Source of the DNA: Chloroflexota bacterium
GTDB taxonomy: Bacteria > Chloroflexota > UBA6077
Length of the DNA stretch: 10,655 bases
NCBI GenBank assembly: GCA_021845945.1
Contig: JAJZRD010000128.1
Location: 1-10,655 of the forward strand
Reading direction: 5' to 3'
The notes under the pieces were generated by a model that saw only the letters and a program-made list of their open reading frames with translations, was not told the DNA's origin and searched no databases. Below, piece after piece: positions 1 to 7,800 of the stretch (positions are counted from its first letter, which is position 1; each line of letters starts with the position of its first letter). The position numbers and the translations under genes were made by a program.

Positions 1-28
1 CTGCCCAACACAAGGTGGAGCCGAGCCC

Positions 29-34
29 TATAAT
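29..34 (+). promoter_or_regulatory. Possible -10 box upstream of the S58 peptidase
   Basis: A perfect TATAAT lies about 108 nt before the GTG start of the peptidase gene. At the usual 17-nt spacing the upstream hexamer (positions 6-11) does not resemble TTGACA, so this would be a promoter resting on the -10 box alone, or chance. In such GC-rich DNA a perfect TATAAT is unusual, which is the reason for listing it. The rest of 1-141 shows no recognisable gene end. Confidence 0.3.
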
Positions 35-127
35 CGTGGGGAGTTCGTTGGGGCTGCAGGGCGCCGGGATCGAATCGGGCCGGGGGACGCGGCTCGGGCC
101 GGTGGCAGGCCGGCGCCGGCTCATCGT

Positions 128-135
128 GGAGGTGA
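128..135 (+). promoter_or_regulatory. Strong ribosome binding site fixing a GTG start
   Basis: GGAGGTGA is an eight-base match to the 16S anti-Shine-Dalgarno sequence and ends 6 nt before GTG 142. It decides the start of the peptidase gene. Confidence 0.85.
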
Positions 136-141
136 CAGACC

Positions 142-1107
142 GTGAAGGGGGACTCCATCATCGACGTGCCCGGGCTGCGGATCGGCCATTACACCGATCT
201 GGAGGGGGCAACCGGGTGCACCGTCGTGCTGTGCGACCGACCGACTGTGGCGGGGTGTCTGGTGGCCGGCGGGGCACCAGGCACCAGGGAGACGGCGCTC
301 CTGGACCCGACCTGCCTGATGGAAGAGGTGCACGCGCTGCTGCTGGGGGGAGGAAGCGCCTTCGGGCTGGAGGCGGCGGGCGGCGTGATGCGCTACCTGG
401 AGGAGAACGGCCGCGGCTTCGACATGCGGGTCGCTCGAGTGCCGATCGTGCCCGCCGCCATCCTGTTCGACCTGGCAGTCGGGGACCCCTCGGCCCGGCC
501 GGGGCGGGAGGAGGGATACAGGGCCTGCGAGGTCGCCGCGGCCCAGCCCCCTCAGCAGGGGAACGTGGGGGCCGGGACCGGCGCCACGGTGGGCAAGGCG
601 CTCGGCCCCGCACACGCCATGAAGGGCGGGCTGGGGAGCGCCAGCGTTCGGCTCGCGAGCGGTGCCGTCGTCGGCGCTCTGGCCGCGGTCAACTGCGCCG
701 GGGACGTGGTCGATCCGGCCACGGGCGCCATCGTGGCCGGGGCCCGCCTCCCCTCCGGGCAGGGGTTCCTGGACACCGCCCGATGGCTGCGGGGAGGAGG
801 CGACCTGGATGCCACCAGCGGGACCAACACTACCATCGCGGTGGTGGCCACCGATGGCTACCTGACCAAGAGCCACGCCAATCGATTGGCTCGTCTGGCC
901 TATCAGGGGATGGCCAGGGTCCTCCGGCCGATCACCACGTTCGATGGCGATACCGTTTTCGCCCTCGGCTCCGCTGCCCCGGGGGGCCGGGAAGATGATC
1001 TGAGTGCGCTGGGCGCCGCGGCAGCCGAGGCGCTGGTCCAGGCTATCCTGCGGGGAGTGCGAGCGGCGGAGAGCCTCCACGGCTACCCGGCGGCCCGGGA
1101 TCTCTAG
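142..1107 (+). CDS. P1 family peptidase (S58; DmpA/NylC-like Ntn-type aminopeptidase)
   Basis: This 321-residue protein belongs to the P1/S58 family (L-aminopeptidase/D-esterase DmpA, beta-peptidyl aminopeptidase, nylon oligomer hydrolase NylC). These enzymes cleave themselves before a Ser or Thr, which then becomes the N-terminal nucleophile. Visible hallmarks are the N-terminal DVPGLRIGHYTD (residues 8-19), the glycine-rich LLLGGGSAFGLEAAGGV (67-82), NVGAGTGATVGK (141-152), and SGTNTTIAVVATD (226-238). The predicted autocleavage is N229/T230 with T230 as nucleophile. FDGDTVFAL (267-275) supplies D268 and D270, matching in spacing the two catalytic aspartates of NylC. The length is normal and there is no signal peptide, so a cytoplasmic enzyme is expected. 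The natural substrate cannot be read from sequence; members act on D-amino-acid amides, beta-peptides or cyclic amides. The GTG start is chosen for its strong Shine-Dalgarno. No clear partner gene is adjacent. Confidence 0.93.
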   Translation: MKGDSIIDVPGLRIGHYTDLEGATGCTVVLCDRPTVAGCLVAGGAPGTRETALLDPTCLMEEVHALLLGGGSAFGLEAAGGVMRYLEENGRGFDMRVARVPIVPAAILFDLAVGDPSARPGREEGYRACEVAAAQPPQQGNVGAGTGATVGKALGPAHAMKGGLGSASVRLASGAVVGALAAVNCAGDVVDPATGAIVAGARLPSGQGFLDTARWLRGGGDLDATSGTNTTIAVVATDGYLTKSHANRLARLAYQGMARVLRPITTFDGDTVFALGSAAPGGREDDLSALGAAAAEALVQAILRGVRAAESLHGYPAARDL

Positions 1108-1168
1108 GGGCCGCACACCAGCTGCATGCACTGGGAGAGGAAGGGCTGGAAGTAGCGATCCCCGGGAA

Positions 1169-1185
1169 TTGGCACATATCGTGCT
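1169..1185 (+). promoter_or_regulatory. Sigma-54-like -24/-12 match upstream of the site-2 protease
   Basis: TTGGCAC followed by five bases and GTGCT matches the sigma-54 pattern TTGGCAC-N5-TTGCW, with the invariant GG (1171-1172) and GC (1183-1184) 12 bp apart as required. A transcript would begin near 1196, giving a leader of about 97 nt before GTG 1293. Against it, many Chloroflexota lack RpoN, no activator site is visible, and one base of the -12 element differs. As a sigma-70 -35 box (TTGGCA) it has no decent -10 partner at 17 nt. Confidence 0.25.
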
Positions 1186-1277
1186 TCCCCCTGATGGTCC
1201 GCCGCATCGCTTCAAACGCTGGGGTTTCGGGCACCTTCGGCAGAGCGTGCGGTCCTCCCACGAGCCGAGTTGTCCGA

Positions 1278-1283
1278 GAGGTG
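1278..1283 (+). promoter_or_regulatory. Ribosome binding site deciding the protease start
   Basis: GAGGTG lies 9 nt before GTG 1293. It supports starting the protease there rather than at ATG 1194, whose extra 33 residues are low-complexity and not family-like. GTG 1281 and GTG 1284 overlap or abut this site and are poorer choices. Confidence 0.6.
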
Positions 1284-1292
1284 GTGGTAAAG

Positions 1293-2447
1293 GTGAGGAG
1301 TTCCATTCGGATAGCCACTATTCGGGGCATCGAGATCGGGATCCACTACAGCTGGCTGCTCGTGTTCGTGGTGGTGGCCTGGACCCTGGCTGTGGGCCTG
1401 TTCCCACTCCAGTATCCGGGGCTCGGCGATGGGACCTACTGGGCCATGGGCTTTGTCGCCTCCCTCCTGCTCTTCGTTTCGGTGTTGATCCACGAGCTGG
1501 CCCACTCCTTCGTTGCCCAGGCTCGCGGATTGAAGGTGACCAGCATCACTCTGTTCGTCTTCGGCGGGGTCTCCAACATCAGCGGCGAGCCCAGCAATGC
1601 GCGGGACGAGCTGCTGATATCGATCGTTGGCCCCCTTTCCAGCCTGGCCCTGGGCGGCGTCTTCTGGGGGATCTGGTTGGGCACCGGTGATGGCGGGGGA
1701 GCCGTGGGGGGGGTCATCATCTACCTGGCCGGCATCAATGCCCTCCTGGCCGCCTTCAATCTGATCCCCGGCTTCCCCCTGGATGGGGGACGGGTGTTTC
1801 GGGCGATCATCTGGTGGGCCACCAACAACTTCCAGACCGCCACCCGAATCGCCGTCGGCGCGGGGCATCTGATCGCCTTCATCTTCATCCTGGGGGGCAT
1901 CTTCCTGATCTTCGCGGGGGCCTTCCTCAGCGGGATCTGGCTGATCCTGATCGGCTGGTTCCTCAACAGCGCAGCCGAGGCCAGCGGGAGGGAGACCCAG
2001 CAGTTGGAGTCGTTCCGAGGGGTGACGGTTCGCCAGGTGATGAACCCACAACCTGTCACCGTGCAGCCCCAGACGACCCTTTCGGAGGTGGTGCACGACC
2101 ACATCCTTCAGAGGGCCGTGCGGGCGTTGCCGGTGGTCTGGGATGGTGGGCTGGTGGGCATGGTCACGGTCAACGAGGTTCGCAGTGTGCCTCGCGAGGA
2201 GTGGGATCAAACCCCTGTGAGCTCCGTCATGACCAGGCGAGAGGATCTTCAGACGGTGGGGCCCGACGAGGAGCTGACCAACGCTCTCACGATCCTGGCC
2301 GAACACGACATCAATCAGCTGCCGGTCGTGGAGGATGGGCGGCTTGTGGGGCTCCTGAGCCGAAGCAACGTCATGAGGCTCCTGCAGGTTCGCCAGGAGC
2401 TGGGGGTGACCGGTGGGGACGACGAGGACCAGCGCCGGGCCGCCTAG
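1293..2447 (+). CDS. Site-2 protease family protein (M50) with C-terminal tandem CBS domains
   Basis: This 384-residue polytopic membrane zinc metalloprotease belongs to the S2P/Rip3/SpoIVFB-like M50B group, which cuts substrates within the membrane. The N-terminus (IRGIEIGIHYSWLLVF) is typical. About six hydrophobic segments follow, near residues 20-38, 49-71, 107-128, 137-159 and a double segment at 187-225. The zinc motif HELAH is at residues 67-71 (ligands H67 and H71, catalytic E68). The second motif NLIPGFPLDGGR (156-167) provides the third ligand, D164. Two cytoplasmic CBS domains (about 246-300 and 308-367) follow; in relatives such pairs bind adenine nucleotides and regulate the protease, as in SpoIVFB with ATP. 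An upstream in-frame ATG at 1194 would add 33 residues of poor quality and is rejected. The stop codon TAG (2445-2447) lies inside the left inverted repeat of a MITE-like element, so the Ala-Ala terminus may be insertion-derived. The substrate is unknown; no anti-sigma gene is adjacent. Confidence 0.93.
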   Translation: MRSSIRIATIRGIEIGIHYSWLLVFVVVAWTLAVGLFPLQYPGLGDGTYWAMGFVASLLLFVSVLIHELAHSFVAQARGLKVTSITLFVFGGVSNISGEPSNARDELLISIVGPLSSLALGGVFWGIWLGTGDGGGAVGGVIIYLAGINALLAAFNLIPGFPLDGGRVFRAIIWWATNNFQTATRIAVGAGHLIAFIFILGGIFLIFAGAFLSGIWLILIGWFLNSAAEASGRETQQLESFRGVTVRQVMNPQPVTVQPQTTLSEVVHDHILQRAVRALPVVWDGGLVGMVTVNEVRSVPREEWDQTPVSSVMTRREDLQTVGPDEELTNALTILAEHDINQLPVVEDGRLVGLLSRSNVMRLLQVRQELGVTGGDDEDQRRAA

Positions 2448-2576
2448 TACACGACCACAGAGAAGGTGATATGTACTGTCATGCTGAGCGCAGCGAAGCA
2501 TCTCCCCGTGGCGAGAGGAGATCCTTCGCTATCGCTCAGGATGACACCTGTCAGAACCGATGTGGCGGAGTACTAG
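2444..2576. mobile_element. MITE-like palindromic element (133 bp)
   Basis: The ends are inverted copies: 2444-2459 (CTAGTACACGACCACA) against the reverse complement of 2561-2576 (CTAGTACTCCGCCACA), 13 of 16 identical. Inside lies a second, longer palindrome (2477-2546). The TA within each terminal CTAG could be a TA target duplication of the kind made by IS630/Tc1-type transposases, with the true inverted repeat beginning GTAC. That assignment is inference, because the palindromic CTAG makes repeat and duplication indistinguishable here. No transposase gene is present, so it would be a non-autonomous element moved in trans. Confidence 0.6.
2477..2546. repeat. Long imperfect inverted repeat (interspersed-repeat type)
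   Basis: The left arm 2477-2505 (TGTCATGCTGAGCG then CAGCGAAGCATCTCC) pairs with the right arm 2517-2546 with two base mismatches and one small bulge, leaving an 11-nt loop. In RNA it would form a stem of nearly 30 bp. The core resembles the GTCATxCTGAGCGxAGCGAAGxATCT family of dispersed repeats that I recall from many bacterial phyla. It lies in the gap between two same-strand genes, so it could reduce read-through, but no U-tract follows to make it a classical terminator. Confidence 0.8.
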
Positions 2577-2601
2577 TGCTGGACGGGTGAGAGGAGGCTG
2601 G

Positions 2602-3261
2602 ATGTCTATCTTCGAGGATAGGCGCGACGCAGGCAGACAGTTGGCGGTGGAGTTGGAGGAGTATCGGGGGCAGGACGCTTTGGTCCTGGCCCTTCCTCGG
2701 GGTGGGGTGGTGACCGGCTACGAGGTGGCCGTCGCCCTTGGCCTTCCTCTCGACGTCTTCGTATCCCGAAAGATCGGGGCACCGGGGAACCCGGAGCTGG
2801 CCATCGGGGCCGTGGCCGAGAGCGACGGCCTCTGGCTGGATCAAGAGGCCATCGAGCTGCTGGGGGTGTCGGAGGAGTACGTTCGGGAGGAGACCGAGCG
2901 GCAGAGGGCGGAGATCCAGCGAAGGATTCAGATCTACCGCCACGGCCATCCCCTTCCTCCCCTGGTTGGGAGGATCGTCATCGTCGTGGACGATGGCATC
3001 GCAACGGGCTACACCATGCTGGCTGCCCTGAAGGGCATCCGGCAGACCGGGCCGGCGACGCTGGTGGCCGCGGTGCCGGTGGCTCCCCGGGAGTCGCTGT
3101 GGAAGGTCTCGAAAGAGGCCGACCGGGTGGTGTGCCTGGCCACCCCGGAGCCCTTCTACGCGGTGGGGTTCAACTATGTGGGCTTCGAGCAGCTTTCCGA
3201 CGAAGATGTGGTGGAGTATCTGGAGCGGGCGCGACAGCAGGCTGGCCAGAGAAAAGGCTAG
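2602..3261 (+). CDS. Phosphoribosyltransferase family protein (COG1926-like)
   Basis: This 219-residue protein is a predicted soluble type I phosphoribosyltransferase-fold protein of the COG1926 kind. The PRPP-binding signature is VIVVDDGIATGYT (residues 126-138), with two adjacent acidic residues and the phosphate loop. The N-terminal part has the family blocks ALPRGGVVTGYEVA (30-43) and FVSRKIGAPGNPELAIGA (53-70). The family's substrate has not been settled, and members often stand alone or are fused to hydrolase domains, so an actual base-salvage role is unproven. ATG 2602 is chosen because AGGAGG (2592-2597) precedes it by 4 nt; an in-frame upstream start at 2560 would begin within the MITE-like repeat and is rejected. 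The DUF2795 gene follows after 28 nt on the same strand and is probably co-transcribed. Confidence 0.9.
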   Translation: MSIFEDRRDAGRQLAVELEEYRGQDALVLALPRGGVVTGYEVAVALGLPLDVFVSRKIGAPGNPELAIGAVAESDGLWLDQEAIELLGVSEEYVREETERQRAEIQRRIQIYRHGHPLPPLVGRIVIVVDDGIATGYTMLAALKGIRQTGPATLVAAVPVAPRESLWKVSKEADRVVCLATPEPFYAVGFNYVGFEQLSDEDVVEYLERARQQAGQRKG

Positions 3262-3289
3262 CGGCAATCGGAGCAACGGGGGCAAAGGA

Positions 3290-3508
3290 ATGGCGGAGGA
3301 AAGGGTAAATAGGACCGAGGCTTCACCGGCAGCCGTGGTGGACTTTCTGGAGGGGGTGCAATACCCCTGCTCCAAGTCCGACATCCTGGCGCAGGTTACT
3401 CGACAGGGCGCGCCGCAGATGGTGATCGAGGCTCTCCAGCGGTTGCCGGAGCAGCAGTACTACGACCTGGCCCAGGTGATAGACATGTTCAGTCGGGTCA
3501 GTCCGTAG
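3290..3508 (+). CDS. DUF2795 domain protein (72 aa)
   Basis: This small acidic soluble protein is almost entirely one DUF2795-like domain. The visible pattern is VVDFLEGVQYPCSKSDIL, a basic/glycine turn (RQGAP), then EALQRLPEQQYYDLAQVIDM. DUF2795 proteins share the scheme 'FLEGVDYPASKxDLxxxAxxxGA..V..AL..LPDxxYxSPxDV' and are often encoded near stress or phosphoribosyltransferase-type genes; no biochemical function is established. Two helices around a PxSK turn, similar in size to DNA-binding or adaptor domains, are likely, but that is inference. The start ATG 3290 has only a weak purine-rich leader (GGGGG at 3278-3282, 7 nt away). The 28-nt spacing from the preceding gene suggests translation from a shared message. 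Confidence 0.8.
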   Translation: MAEERVNRTEASPAAVVDFLEGVQYPCSKSDILAQVTRQGAPQMVIEALQRLPEQQYYDLAQVIDMFSRVSP

Positions 3509-3524
3509 GGCTGAGTCCGGCCTC

Positions 3525-3581
3525 GACGGGAATCGCGTATAGGGCAGGGCACAAGACCCTGCCCTATGCTAGATTCCCGTC
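3525..3581. terminator. Two-part long hairpin between convergent genes
   Basis: An outer perfect 10-bp stem (GACGGGAATC 3525-3534 with GATTCCCGTC 3572-3581) encloses an inner 10-bp perfect stem (TAGGGCAGGG 3540-3549 with CCCTGCCCTA 3557-3566), itself extendable by one A-T and one G-U pair, around a 7-nt loop. It sits in the 71-bp gap between the convergent DUF2795 and AI-2E genes and its right edge overlaps the TGA of the latter. A strong bidirectional transcription barrier is likely. Neither side has a U-run, so it could equally be a REP-type dispersed repeat that also protects mRNA 3' ends. Confidence 0.7.
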
Positions 3582-4764
3582 ACTCCTCCTTCCTCGTTCG
3601 GCGCCGGATGGCCGGCACGATCAGATCGGTCCACAGGACCTCGAGAATGGCCACGATGGGGACTGCCACCAGTGCCCCGACGATCCCATAGACGGCTCCG
3701 CCGGTGAGCAGGGCCAGGATCACCAGCAACGGCGGCAACTCCGCCTGCTCCCCAAAGATCTTTGGGGCGAGGACGTTGTTCTCGATCTGCTGGATGATGA
3801 AGAAATAGACGACGACGGCTATGAACTTCCAGAGGGGCTGGGTGAAGAGGGCCACCGCCCCGGCTGGGGCGGCCCCCAAATAGGGGCCGATTATGGGCAC
3901 CAGCTCGAAGATGCCGGCCGCCAGCCCGAGCAGGTAGGGGTAGGGCATGCCGAGGGCGTACATGACGGCCGTCGTCACCCCTCCCAGGATGATTGCCAGC
4001 AGGATGACCCCTCTCAGCCACCCTTCCACTTTGCGCCCCATGCGAGCGGTCATGGCCCGGACCTTCTCCTCTCCAGCCACGGAGAACAGCGAGGTGAAGT
4101 GGTTGTAGATCAACTCCGCGTCGTAGATGAGGAAGAAGGTGATGACCAGCACCACGCCGATGGATAGGATCCCCGTCACCAAGTTGATGGCGAAGACCAC
4201 CACGTTGAAGGCCTGGGAGAGGCTTCCCACTATCTGAGTGATCACCTGGCTTGGGAGACCTCCCAGAGAGGAGAGGAAGGGAAACTCCTTCAGCCCCTGC
4301 AGTGCATCGTTGATAGCTTTGGCGTAGCTCGGGAGATTCGCGATGAGGTTCTGGAACTCGGTGATGAGGGGCGGCACGACGGCGAAGCCGACACCCGCGG
4401 CTATCAGGGCGACCACGAGGTAGATGAGGAATATGGCCAGGGCTCGAGGCACAGTCCTGTTCAGAAGGGGCATCCGCCAGCCGTTCATGCGATCGACGGT
4501 GGGGCGCAGCGCCATGGCCAGCAGGATCGAGATCGTCAGGAGGGTGAGAACCTGCTGGGTCTGCGACGCGAACCAGAGGGCCAGCCAGAGGCCGAAGACC
4601 AGGAAGACCCCCGCGACGATCAGGTATCTGAGCTGCCGGTAGTTGATGCCACCGGAAGCCGAGGGCCGCTGTGGCTCTGGTGCGGGGACGCGAACCTCCC
4701 GGGGACGCATGGCCGCCAGTAGAGCGATCCCAGTGAGTAGAGACTGCAGCAACCGGAGCAGCAC
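3580..4764 (-). CDS. AI-2E family transporter (PerM/TqsA-type membrane protein)
   Basis: This 394-residue integral membrane protein belongs to the family (formerly UPF0118) whose members include the E. coli autoinducer-2 exporter TqsA and various sodium/proton antiporter-like permeases. Hydrophobic segments lie near residues 46-64, 70-86, 107-130, 188-214, 252-272, 276-305, 311-326 and 345-375. The family signature is GIFELVPIIGPYLGAAPA (284-301) followed by QQIENNVLAPKIFG (325-338). The long soluble stretch 132-187 between membrane segments is usual. AI-2 is not necessarily the substrate. The start is uncertain: GTG 4764 has a weak GGTGG upstream and adds a hydrophobic N-terminal helix (1-19) and a Pro-rich linker; ATG 4710 (residue 19) would remove that helix but lacks a Shine-Dalgarno. 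The gene follows the mannosidase on the same strand after about 113 bp with no clear promoter or terminator between, so read-through is possible. Confidence 0.9.
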   Translation of the reverse strand: MLLRLLQSLLTGIALLAAMRPREVRVPAPEPQRPSASGGINYRQLRYLIVAGVFLVFGLWLALWFASQTQQVLTLLTISILLAMALRPTVDRMNGWRMPLLNRTVPRALAIFLIYLVVALIAAGVGFAVVPPLITEFQNLIANLPSYAKAINDALQGLKEFPFLSSLGGLPSQVITQIVGSLSQAFNVVVFAINLVTGILSIGVVLVITFFLIYDAELIYNHFTSLFSVAGEEKVRAMTARMGRKVEGWLRGVILLAIILGGVTTAVMYALGMPYPYLLGLAAGIFELVPIIGPYLGAAPAGAVALFTQPLWKFIAVVVYFFIIQQIENNVLAPKIFGEQAELPPLLVILALLTGGAVYGIVGALVAVPIVAILEVLWTDLIVPAIRRRTRKEE

Positions 4765-4877
4765 CTTCGTTGTCCACCATCCTCGCGGGGTCGCAGACTT
4801 AGGGCTCGAGCCGCGCCGCGACTGCCCCTAGACGCAATAAGGGTGCCCCATTGGCGACGGCGGGGGACGGGGACGCG

Positions 4878-7800
4878 TCACTTCGCGGGTGTCAGCCGGA
4901 GGGTGACTATCTGGTGGGCGTCCACGGGAAAACGGAGGGTTTGGCCCTCGGCGACTGGAAGGTCCTCTCCCTGCTCTTCGGCCAGGTTGGTCAGCTCTGC
5001 CGACTCCAGGGGGAAGATGCTGCGGAGGACGCCCTCGGCAGCCTGCTCGGTCGTGTTGTAGAGCCTGACGATCAGATCGTCCCCGCCGTCCTCCGCCCGC
5101 TTCACAGCAGACAGGACCAGGTTGGCGGGGGAGATGGCCAGGAAGCTCACTTCGGCGCCCAGGGGACCGGGATGGGCAGCCGTCCAACGTGCCCGAAGGG
5201 GTCTGGCGAACCAATGGGCCTGCCGGATAGCCTGCTCCCAGCCACCAGCGTGGGGGATGACCGAGTACTCGAAGGTGTGGACTCCCGGCATCTGAGCGCC
5301 GGGGGTGGGGATCGAGGGCCCGGCATCCCCCTGGCGTGTGACCAGGTCACCCCGGGAGAGCCACCCCACGCAGCGCAGCAGGGTCAGTGCGATGCAGGGA
5401 CCCCTCTCAAGCAGGGCAACGTCGTATTCGGGGAGCCCCCGATTGGCGACTAGAAGCCCAGACTCCCCGTCGTTCACGTCGACGAAGGCGAGTTGAGGCT
5501 GGCTGGTGGCGGGGTGCTCCACCCAGCCCGGGCCACCGGCGACCGCCTCGATCGGCCTCCGGAGGACGGCGAAGTGGCCCTCTGCATGGGAGTAGCGGGC
5601 CTGCAGTGAGGTGGGGAAGTGAACCCTCAGCCGGTGGTCTTCCACCCGGTTGGCGAAGCTGGTCCGGACGTCGAGCCTCGGGACCCCGGGGTAGATGGAG
5701 AGCCAGCTCGTGACGGGGCAGGGCACCGTCTCGCGAGACCGGGCCCGGCGATCCTCCGTCAACCCGACCGGAAGAAGAAGGACGGACTCCACCCTGATTC
5801 TCCGGCGGGCAGGGCCCATCTCCTCGACGGTGATGGCAGGCAGTTCCCCAGGGCTCTGGATCACCAGATCCTCGAGGGGGGGAGAGTAGGTGTACTCGTC
5901 TCCGGCGTCACCCCCGTCCACAAAGCTGTTTATCCCCCAGTGAATGGCGCCCGTCTCCCGGTCGATCAGCCGGACGGATCCGTCCCGGCGGCTGACCTGT
6001 AGGGAGAGAAACTCGTTCTCCAGGGTTGCCTCCTCGTGGCTATGTGGGGGCATCGGTGGTGTGGGCCGAACGGTCTCGAAGCGGAACAGCTTGAGACCGT
6101 GAGCCGGGACGTCGTTCGCCACGAAACCGACCTCCACCTGGTCCCGGCGGTGGACCCGGAAGCGGAAGAAGCGAGCGTCACCCCGATCCACCAGGCTGGA
6201 CAGCTGCCGCAGGCCGGTGGCCAGGGCGTCGTAGTCGTGCTCCTTGCCGGCAGCCATCTCCAGGTCGATCTCGACGGTGGCGGGGTCGGTTCCGGGCACC
6301 ACGTCCATGGTTGACACCACCAGATCCGGCATCCTCCCCCGAAGGGCGGTCCGCACCACTTTCTCGATTATGCGGAGCTTCCAGCGGGGCCAGTCGCGAC
6401 CCGGCCCCGCCAGCCGCAAGTAGCCCTGGAGCTCCGGCCGGCTCAGGGTTCCGCCGGCCAGCTCCGTCTGGTGGGCTCGCAGCAGTTGGTAGGGCACCGC
6501 GTTGCCGTCGGGTCCCACCAGGACGGTCTCCTCCGGTTCGGCGGGTAGCTGAGCCGTGGCTTCCACGAAGTCGGTTCTCGGCCCCGATTCCGAGTTGAAG
6601 ACGGCGAGAGCTCCCCGACCCTGTCCGCTCCGCAGCGGCGATTCGGTGTCGATGGAGTCCGCCAGCAGATCCAGGGCGCGGGCGACCACCGGTTCTGCCA
6701 CCTGCTCGCACCAGTCGTAGCGGGTCCGCATCTCCTGGTGGACCTGATCGACGCTGCACCCGCAGATGGAGTCGTGAGGCTGGTTCATCAGCAGGTAGCG
6801 CCAGGCCAGCCGTAGGAGGCCGGGGGCGTCTCGGGCCATGCGCCCCGCCTCCAGGGATCGGGAGGCGCCGGGACCGGAGGGGAGCAGAGCGGCAAAGCAG
6901 CTGAAGGGCTCCGCCCACCGTTCCAGCAGCGCCTGGCAACGGAAGTTGCGCTGCTTGAGGTTCATGCGGGAGGAGAGGACTCCGGCCAGGATGTGGGCCC
7001 GCTCCGAGGAGCGAAGCTCGCCCTTGAGCGTCTCCCACTCCACGCCCAGGGCCGCGGCGGCCTCTCGCACCTCCTGGATCATCATGGGAAGGGTTCCGTC
7101 GATCATCTCCGCGTCGCGCAACCGCCGGTTGGCTTCGGCCAGAATGGCGGGGACCTCTGGTTGGGGGAACATGTGGTCGTCCCCGTTCATGAGCAGCAGG
7201 TAGGGGGTGGTGGCCCCGGGTTCCAGCTCCGCCCGAAGGTGGGATAGCCGCTCCATCAGGACGTCGGGGGCCGTCGGAAGAACGGCCGCGTTGGCGTAGC
7301 CCCGTGGCATGTGCTCCAGCAGCACCCGGCTCCCGTCCGGGGCCTCCCACAGGGCCTCGTTGTGACGCAGCTCGCTGCCGATCCCCCGCCACAGCACGGC
7401 CGAGTCGATGCCGAAGCCCCGCAGGATCTGGGGCATCTGGCCGACGTGGCCGAAGGGATCGGGCATGTAGCCGATCTTCATGACCGGACCGAAGCGCGAG
7501 GCGGTCCGCCGGCCCTCCATGAGGTTGCGCACCAGCGATTCGCCGCTGACCAGGAACTCGTCCGGCATGACGTACCAGGGGCCGATCAGGATTCTGCCCT
7601 CTCCGATCAACGCCCGCAGCTGCTGCTCCCGATCCGGCCGGACCTCCAGGTAGTCCTCCAGGACGATGGTCTGTCCGTCCAGGGTGAAGTACCGGTACTC
7701 CGGGCTGGTGGCCATGATCTCCAGGAGACTGTCCACGGCCTCCACCAGCAGGGCGCGGAAGCGCTGGAAGGGCAGGTACCACTCCCGATCCCAGTGGGTG

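Noticed and set aside
15..998. 327-aa open frame on + overlapping the S58 peptidase
   Set aside because: Low-complexity Arg/Gly/Pro translation in another frame of a clearly coding GC-rich gene; it has no family motif.
121..1215. 364-aa open frame on - opposite the peptidase
   Set aside because: Antisense shadow caused by high GC; no recognisable domain and it lies fully over a well-supported gene.
1194..1292. Upstream ATG extension of the site-2 protease
   Set aside because: The 33 extra residues are not family-like and the ATG lacks a Shine-Dalgarno; GTG 1293 has one.
1212..2501. 429-aa open frame on - opposite the site-2 protease
   Set aside because: The translation is His/Gln/Asp/Pro-rich, typical of the reverse frame of membrane and CBS coding sequence; no domain is visible.
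2444..2576. CRISPR repeat or attachment site
   Set aside because: There is a single palindromic unit with no spacer array, no cas genes and no integrase nearby.
3569..4780. 403-aa open frame on - in another frame of the AI-2E gene, raising the possibility of a frameshift
   Set aside because: The AI-2E frame is continuous with all family signatures; the other frame is His/Arg/Gly-rich and not membrane-like.
4765..4877. Terminator between the mannosidase and AI-2E genes
   Set aside because: Only a weak 5-bp stem (CCCTA...TAAGGG near 4825-4842) with no U-run; not strong enough to call.
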